Source: Bettongia penicillata ogilbyi
Lineage: Eukaryota; Chordata; Mammalia; Diprotodontia; Potoroidae
Reading direction: 5' to 3'
DNA: 64,000 bases
Assembly (NCBI GenBank): GCA_023548195.1
Contig: JAJHZJ010000082.1
Span: 1,201,001 to 1,265,000, forward strand
Made by a program: the position numbers and the translations under genes. Below the pieces are notes generated by a model that did no database searches, was not told the origin of the DNA, and worked only from the letters and a program-made list of their open reading frames with translations. Shown here piece by piece: positions 26,601 through 35,600 of this stretch (the stretch's first letter is position 1; every line of letters begins with the position of its first letter).

Positions 26601-29600
26601 AGAGGCCTTGGTTCTTATCTTAACTTACTGCTAACTGGATGTGTGGCTTTGGGCAAATGATTTTTCTTCTCCCAGAGTCTCAATTATTCTCATTTATAAA
26701 GTGAATGGAACTGGACCGAATGATATCTTCCAAGTCCCTTTTTTCCCTTATTTTTTATTCTCTGAATGACAGTGCTTTCAAGCACCCTGAGTCTCTGCTT
26801 CATGTATACCTCCATGTTTTAGGTTGAGGCATTGAACTTCCCGTCCCTGGTCACCTTGACCAGTCCCAGCTGAGATATTTGCATTCTGCCTGCTACAGGA
26901 TACAGACTTCTCTCTCATTAGTGGCATCTCCTACCAGATAGTTAATTTATCCTAGGCCAGGAGGTCTGTTTCAGGATGCTGTGTGAGCACATTCCCACTT
27001 TGGGGACATTTGCAGATAGCTTGTGTTTCCTCTTCCTTTCCAACAAAGGCTTGGATTGATTTTCAACTTGTTTTTGTCTTTCCTTTTGGACAGGGATGGA
27101 ACAACGGATGTGACACGGACTATGCACTTTGGGACCCCATCGGCATATGAAAAGGTAAGGCCTTCCTGGATAGTGACAAAGAATTTGAAAAGCTTCTTCT
27201 GATTTTTTTTTTTTAACAAGGATCATCCCTTTTATGAAAGAGATTCTGGAAATCAGTAAAATTATATGTAGGTCAGTGAAATAGCTTGTTACCATGGAGT
27301 CAGGATTACCAGCTTTATGAGGTTGTTTGATTGATTATTAAAGCCCAGAACATTTGCAGAGATTTTAAAAGTTCTTCCTTAAGGTCAAGGTGACAAAAAC
27401 TCTACTTTGTTTCTGCTTGGTAGTTTTGACATATTGAATCACCAAAACCAATGGGTCTGGACTCTTGTCTCCTGAGGGTTGATTTTTTTTTTAATTGAAT
27501 CTTGAAGTTTTTTATGACTTTTCTTTGTAAAATTTTATCTTATTTTTATGATTCATTTTGCTTTTACATTACATATATTTCTGAATATGTTTCTCCTCCA
27601 CTCATCCAGCCTTCCCTTATAACAAAGGTTAAAAAGAAAAAGAGAAGACAGAATATGTGCTATTTCACATTTAGAGTACTCTATCTGCAAAGAAAGGAGG
27701 GGGGAACACATCTTCTTATCTCTTTTTGGCCATGTAGGTTTGATTTCAAAAACTCCTTTGGGCCAGAATTCATTTACATCTTACCTGGCTGGGTCATTTC
27801 TCACAATTTGTAGGCAGGCATTGTTGTATTTCTGATAGTGTGTATAGTTCTTTACAAAAGCGAGTACTTTCCTAGACCAAGGTAAATAGGCAGGGTGGGA
27901 TTCTTCCAGTACCTGGATTCACAAAATACAGAGTGAGGGTGGTAGTAAGGGAAACATTTATGAATTACTTGCATGCCAGGCACTGCGTTAAATGCTTTAG
28001 AGGTATTATTTTATTTGAGCTGACTTCCTAAGCTGGTTCCTCTTGTCTCCAGCCCCTTTCCCTGTTTCATTTTGAACATTGGCATTCTGGAAAGAACTTA
28101 CTTTTAGCACTGAACTCTTGGCGTGGCTTTCTAAAGTGAGTAAACATTGGAGGCCATGCAAAGGTCACTGAGCTAAGAGGGAGACTTGGGGTCAAGTTTG
28201 TCCCCAGGGAAAAGATGAGAAAATGCACCTCCATCTTTGCAGAGGTGAATGGGGCTTGATGAGTGTGGGATATTGCATGTGCTTGCCAGACTTGGTTGAT
28301 AGTTTGGGCGGCTTTTTCCTGCCTCTTATTGTTTTATTACAAGATCTAGGACTCAGGGGTGGGAAATCTATGGTCTCGAGGCCACATGTGACTCTCTAGG
28401 TCCTTGGGGGTGACCCTTTGACGGAATCCAGACTTCATAGAACACATCCCTTTAATAAAAGATTTTGTTCTATAAAATTTGGACTCAGCCAGGAGGCTGT
28501 ACCCAAAGACCTAGAGAGTCACACGTGGCCTTGAGACCACAGATTCCTCACTGCTGTTGATGGTGTAGGGGAGGGGAGGAGAGTAGGATATTTTCAGAAA
28601 TGAAGTAATTATTAAAAGCTATGACTAAAGTTTTTTTAAAGACAACCTGGTTTCTTGTCTCAGTTTTACCACTTGGTAACTGTTGCAAATTATTTCTCCT
28701 CAGCTGGAAAGTGGGCCTGAAACTGATCTAATAGGATGATTTTTATCATACCTATCCTCCCTGTCCCAGAGTGTTGTGAGACTAAAGTGAAAATATTAAA
28801 GTATAATATACCTGTTAAGTGTTGTTCTTGTCTCTCTGGAGCATTTCTTTTATAAGTTTGTTTTTTAAAGGAATTTTGGAAAATTAGTTTAATGACCTAG
28901 GTCTCCCCTTTCCCTTTTTCTTGTGGTTTTCTGCATGATATCATAAGTGTCCAAACCCAGAAGGAGCTTGCTCTTTTTCCTCATCTGTGCTTTCAACTAA
29001 TGCCCTCAGCTCTCAATCCTCACTACACTTTCTACTTTCTAGGAATGCTTCACATATGTCCTCAAGGGCCACATAGCTGTGAGTGCTGCCATTTTTCCAA
29101 CTGGAACCAAAGGTAAGTGATTGTACCTGCTGTTGAGCATGGATAGTGAAGGCTTTTTCTTCTTGTGGGATTGTGGGACAAATCAATGAGTAGTCTTTCA
29201 CAACCAACATGTACTGGATTCTCTAAGTTCACATGGAGAGGGATGCTTTTTTACTAGTCAGGACCATATTTTAAGAGTTCTCTTAATTGGAAGATACAGT
29301 AAACATGGAATTGGAGGACCCAAATTCAAGTCTGGCCCTAACATTGTATATTGCTTTGGGCAAAAAGAAATCAGAAAACAAAATGGTGTTCTGATTATTT
29401 TATGTAGTTGTTTACATATACTTTGTGTGATGTGATGGAGACAGAGTGGTCTTATTCAAAGAGTGCTGGATTTTGAGTCTCAGTTCCCAAGGGGGTCAAG
29501 TCTTGACTGTGGCTGAATAGCTGTGGGTACTTAGCAAGTCACTTAACCTTTATGGGCCAGCCCCTTTTTACTTCATCTGACAAGAGGATAGTGATTGCAT

Positions 29601-32600
29601 TATTATCCAGCACTTAATACAGTGTCTGGTACAATAAATCCTTGACTGACTATTGCTACCTGCTTCTTGCCTTGTTGGAAGGATTAGATAAGAGCTCTGT
29701 AAAAGGAATGATCTTGGGCTCAGATCCCAACTTAATGAGAACTGTTCATGACTGTGATTTCTGGTAGCCTCAGTTTTCTAATCTGAAGAGGGGATGAAAG
29801 TCCTTGTTCCCTGGTCTGGGAAGAGGAAAGCACTTGCAAGTACTGAAGTGCTAAGTGCTGTCAAGATGAGTTATTGTTGTTTTGCAACCAACTTAAAGTA
29901 CCATTCAATTCAGTAAATATTTTTTCATTTAATTTTTTAAAATTTTTCTCTGTTACACATAAGCAAAGATTTCTAACATTTCTTTTTTTAAAATTTTGAT
30001 TTCCAAATTCTCTCCATCTCCTTCCCCCATCCTTGAGAAGGCAAACAATGTGATGTAGATTATACATGGGTAGTCATGTGAACCATTTCCATTTTAGCCA
30101 CATTGCAGCAAATATTTTTTTAAAAATTCATTTTCTATTGAGATATTTTTGTCTTAGTATCACATTCATTTCTGGCCTCTCCCTTTTTCAGTCTTGTCTC
30201 CTGGCCCCCTTTCCCAAACCTTAGTTACCTTATGGCAGAGAAAAATGTCTCAAAATATTTTTACTGGAAAAAAAGAAGCTGAAACATCTGATACAGGGAG
30301 CATATCAGACAATGTGTAACACCATTATTATAATAGGCCCCTAACCCTTGTGATGTAAGGAGGGAAGTATATGCTTCAGTATCTGTCTCTTACCATCATT
30401 GCCTTTACAGTTTCTCAAGTAAATCATTCATTAAGCCCCTACTAAGTTGTACTTGGTTCTGGGGAGATCAGTAAGATACCATACCTATACACATGGGGCT
30501 TCTAATCTAGTAAGGGAACATAAGGACATAGACAACTTAATATAAAGGAGAACAAGAAAACTACAAAATGCTATGGAAATTCTGATCATTTTGAAATAGG
30601 GGGATCAGGAAAAGTTTTATGGAGGAGGGGGTGCGTGGCTTCGAGGCAGGTTGAGACAGACCTTGAATGACAGCCAGGGTTTCAATAGGGTTTTCTTACA
30701 TGAGCATTAGTGCTTTGGAGGGTGGGAGATTAGATTCCAAAATTATGTTGCTGCCTATGTTTTATACATAGTATAAAGTGTGCCATGTTATAGTAATTTG
30801 CAAATAGCCTTAGTTTATATAGTACTTTTAGCTTTACAAAACACTTTCCTTAAACTCAGTGACATGTTTATACCAACGACATTCTCTTTCTGTTTGACAG
30901 ATAAAGTAATTGAGGTTCAGAGAGGTTAAAGTGAATGGTCACATGGCTATCATATGGCTAGTAAGGAAGTAGATCAGGAGTAGAGCCCAGATTTCTGTGG
31001 AACAAGCCCAGTATTCTTTCTGCTCTCACATTGCCTCTCGGTGGTGACGTGCTGTTATGCATTTATGCTATTATACTATTATACAATGTGCTCTTATTAT
31101 AGTAAAGGGATTTCTTCTGATTCCTCAGGCCATCTCCTTGATTCTTTTGCTCGTTCTGCCCTATGGGATTCTGGCCTGGATTATCTGCATGGGACAGGCC
31201 ATGGTGTGGGTTCCTTCTTGAATGTTCACGAAGGTCCTTGCGGCATCAGTTATAAAACTTTCTCTGATGAGCCCCTGGAGGCTGGCATGATCGTTACTGA
31301 TGGTAAGTAATGTATGACTCTCTCCCCACGGTTTCCCTCCATGTTAATGGTGTGTGTGTGTGGGTTGACTCCAGAGCCAGTGCAGTTCCCCATTCTTCTC
31401 CAGAGGTCAGTTTATAAGTGACCTGGTTTGATACTTGGGTCAAGAAACTGCGGAAGGGGTGAGGAGTATGATGGTGGTGAACTCTAGTCATTTTCTCAGC
31501 TATTAGAAGACATGACTGAACCACAGGCATGGCACTATGATACCTGTTTTCTCAAGTGGACCTCAGAACTCTTAGAACAGACTCTGCACGTGCCGGGGTC
31601 CGGGAAGAGATTGTTGATTCTGCACATCAGCACCAGCTGATTATCTTTTATCTCTGCAGAACCCGGATATTATGAAGATGGATCTTTTGGAATCCGGATT
31701 GAGAATGTTGTACTAGTAGTTTCAACAAAGACCAAGGTGAGTTTACCTGTAAACTCTCCTAATCCATCCCATCCAGTCCCTTGAAAATCCAAAACTTTCC
31801 ATGCTGTCAGAACTCTGAAGAGAAGTGTGTGTTTCGAGCTGGGAGTATCTTAGTAATTGAACTTCCTGTTTTCCCCCAAATTTTCCATCTTTTGGAACAT
31901 CCATTTCCAAAGAAGATCTTAGGATCTTAGATATAGATCTAAGATCTAGAACCTAGTGATGCCTGAGAGCCCCCTTAGTCCCCATTTTACAGAGAAAACT
32001 GAGTCTAGGGAAGTAAAGTGACTGGCCTAAAGACCCAGTGGTAGTTAGTAAGCATTAGGTGCAGGATTTTGAACCTAGGTGCTCTAACTCCAGAGATATT
32101 GGCCAGATTGTCTAGTTGAGATTTCTCCAGGGCACAAAGCCAGGGTGACGCTTTTCCTAGAAATTTGTGTATTTACTATAGTCAGTGTAGGGCTTTGAGG
32201 ATGGAGAGCAGTCAGCCAGCAAGCATCTTCAGAAGCTCTGCTTGTAATTAGGAAGACCTTGTCTCCAATCCTAAATTAGACCTTCGCCGGCTGTGACTGG
32301 GTGACCCTGGGCAAGCCACCCAACTCTTCTCTCAGCCTGTTTCCTCACCTGTGAAAAGGGGAAAATAATATACTGGGTCGTTGTGAGGACCAAACGAAAC
32401 TAAACATAGAAAAGTACTGTGCAAACCTGAAAACTTCAGTAAATCCCAGCTATTGTTGTTATCGTCACTCACATTCCTTTTGAGTCTCTTCTAATCCGAA
32501 CTGAGCCTGCCGAGGCATTCTCATGGTGTTGTTTCCCAGAAAGTACATCATGATAGTGGCGCTCTGGTCTGAAGGATGAAAAGTTCTTGTTTCCTTCCTT

Positions 32601-35600
32601 CCTTTCTCCCACAGTATAACTTCAATAACCGGGGAAGCTTGACCTTTGATCCTCTGACATTGGTTCCGATACAGACCAAAATGATTGATGTGGATTTGCT
32701 GACACAGAAAGAGGTAAGGTCAAGGGCATTGGCAGTTGCCGTAGGGATACTTTGTCATTTTCCTATTTTCCCATTTTTAATTGAGGGGGCTAATCTTCAT
32801 TTTTCACATCTGAATATTTTAGGTTATTCAGGGGCAAGAGTTTAAAGAATATTGTAAAAAAAAAAAGAACACGTGGCTGGGAATTGGAAGACCTGCTAGT
32901 TGTATTGCAGACCTACTGTGTGGCCTTGGGAAATCTCTCTTTCTTTTTTTCTTTAGGCTTGGTTTCCCCCTGTAAAATGAGATGATCTGACCAGATGACC
33001 TCTGTGGTCCCCAGGGGATCCCCGATTCCCTTTTGTCTGCTGGCTCACTTGCAAATGAATTTTATGGCTTCATTAGTTTCCCCATATGTTGGACTGGCTG
33101 CCTGTGGTTTGTGAAACACAGAGAAAATGTGGAGTTTTATTGTGTTTCTGACTCTCTGGTAGACTTTCCTGCTTAGGAGGAGACAAGCTGTTAGTAGTCA
33201 TGCTCGTATTTGTACAGAGTGTAATACCCACATGGTGACAAATATGACATTCCTGTTCCGGGACATGATTCTCACTTGTCAAGCCCAGAAGTATCAAAAT
33301 ACCTTGTCATCTTAGCATGGGACTGGCAAGCAGGATGGGCATGCTAGGCAACATGCCAGTACCTGGAGCAACGCTGTTCCAAGGATCAGATGGCTCAGAT
33401 GTCACAGTAGTCAACAGATTCGGAGTCTGTGTTCTCCAGTGAAGTTTGAGAAGAGTTAAGTAGGAATGAAAGGTCAGAGCAAAGTCAGAAGGCCGAACCA
33501 GCTGTAGTCAGGACAGGAAGAACTATGCAGGTTATGACAAACTCGAGGTAAAAACCTGAGCATGTAAGACAGGAATCTAGAGATCTTAGATACCAGAGGG
33601 GAAAGCAGAGGAGGTGGTCAAAAGTCTTGGCAAATAGTTGATATCCAGTAGATTTATCTAGGGCACAAAATCAGGGTGAGCCTTCGCCTAGGAGCTTGTA
33701 TATGAATACTGTTAATGCAGTCTCCTTTACTGTGGTTAAGCTAGGGCTTTGTGGTTAGAGATCAGTCAGTGAACAGGCATTTATTAAGTGCTTTCTTAAT
33801 GTGCCAGGAATTGTCCTAAGTACTAGCGATACACATACAAGCAGAAAGAAGGAAAGTCCTTGTCTTTGAAGAGTTTACACCCTGATGAGGAAGAGGACAA
33901 GTAAAGGAATAGATACGATGAGTGAAGGGTCTCATTTCAGGGGCATGGTAAAGAGTGCAGCCTGGAGAGGAATGAAGATGTTGCTGGCCTGGGCACCCTC
34001 TTCAGTGGAAGCTCTAGGAGGAGGTAGAGGGTGGCCTTCCAGTGGTAGAATTCCAGGGCTGGAGTGAACATCCAGGATGAAGGAGTTTCTGGGACATGGT
34101 AGAGAAAGTCTCAAATGCAAGCTGGAGAGAAAAACAAGGATATTTAGCTGAAGAGGGGAAGAAGGGATGAAGGGATGAAGAAGGCAGTTCTAATATCTTT
34201 CCTGTGTGAATAAAATATAGTCTCACATAGAAAACAGTGTTGGGGCCTTTGCCAGTAGCAGTTAACTTTCTGTCTGTCCTTCCCATCAGACTATCTGACT
34301 CTGAACCCTTTTCATGTTTGCTCTGTTGGGGTATGGGGAGAAAAAGGAGTGATCTTAGAAAGTGTGACTTGGGGACCTAGCCTTTCCTGTCTGTGACACA
34401 AACTTGCCATCCTCATCCCTAGGGTTGTAATGGACATGTCATTGAACAGCTCTGTGGTGTGTCTTGGGATGGGGGTGAGATGAGGATCTTCACAGAGCAA
34501 GGAAATGATACTACCAGGCTCCAGAGGGAGATAGCCTACAACTGACTAGACGTTGCAGCTGCTCAAGTATGACAGATATTCCTATCTCCCTCCAAGTATT
34601 TCATGGCCCTGTGAGGGCAGAGTTATGATGGCTAGTTTCCATATATTAGATCGGGAAACCCAGCTTCTCCTTGTTTATATGTGTGGAGAGGCAGGTTGGC
34701 CCTTAAATCCTGCCTCAGAGACTTACTCGCTGTGTTACCCATGGCAAGTTACTTAGCTACTCTCAACCTCAGTTTTCTCATCTGTAAAACTGAAAGAATA
34801 ATTGATGGTAATTTATATAGTGATTTAAAGTTTACAAAACACTTCAAAATATCTCATTTGATCTTCAAAACCACCCTGAGAGTTGGGAATTATTTTTATC
34901 CCCATTTTACAAATGGGAAGACTGAGGCAAACAAGTGTTAAGTTGTCCTTTGTCATACAACTGGAAAATGTCTGAAATCTCTCACTTGTGGCTTCAAGAA
35001 GGTAGAACATTTGACTTGGCCACACTCTGGTAAAACCATTTTGGCAGATGGCTAAACCAAGTTGAGGATAACTGGCAAGCCTCAAACTCTTTGGTGAGTT
35101 AGGGGGATATTTACTCTGAGCTTGTGAAGGCTTCCCCTGGTGGAATAGGCAGATGACAACCTGGCCATGAAGGTGGCAGGAGCAGATGCTGTGGAGCTCT
35201 TAGAGCTTGGTCAGACATTGAAGGCCCCTGAAATCATGTACTGCATCCTGGGTCTTTGCCTGTTCTCTTGAGTTTTGTCTTGCCCCTGGACTTTGATGAC
35301 TCAGGAAGAGAGAGTGAGGCTGATGACTCTGTGCAACTCTGCTTCACTTAAATCCAATTCATGCACCAATCAAGACATCACAACAAGTACCGGAGGATGA
35401 ATTTGAACTCGGGTCTTTTTGATTCCAGATTTAGTGCTATGGCGACCGTGCCACTTACCTGCCGCTTCTACTGCTAATAATAATTGCACTGTCTCACTGG
35501 ATTGTTGTGAGGCTCATATGTGATTGCACATGTATTTTTTAAACCTTAAAGAAGCACTACACAGATGTTAGCAATTATTATTATATGCTTGTTGAAGGCA

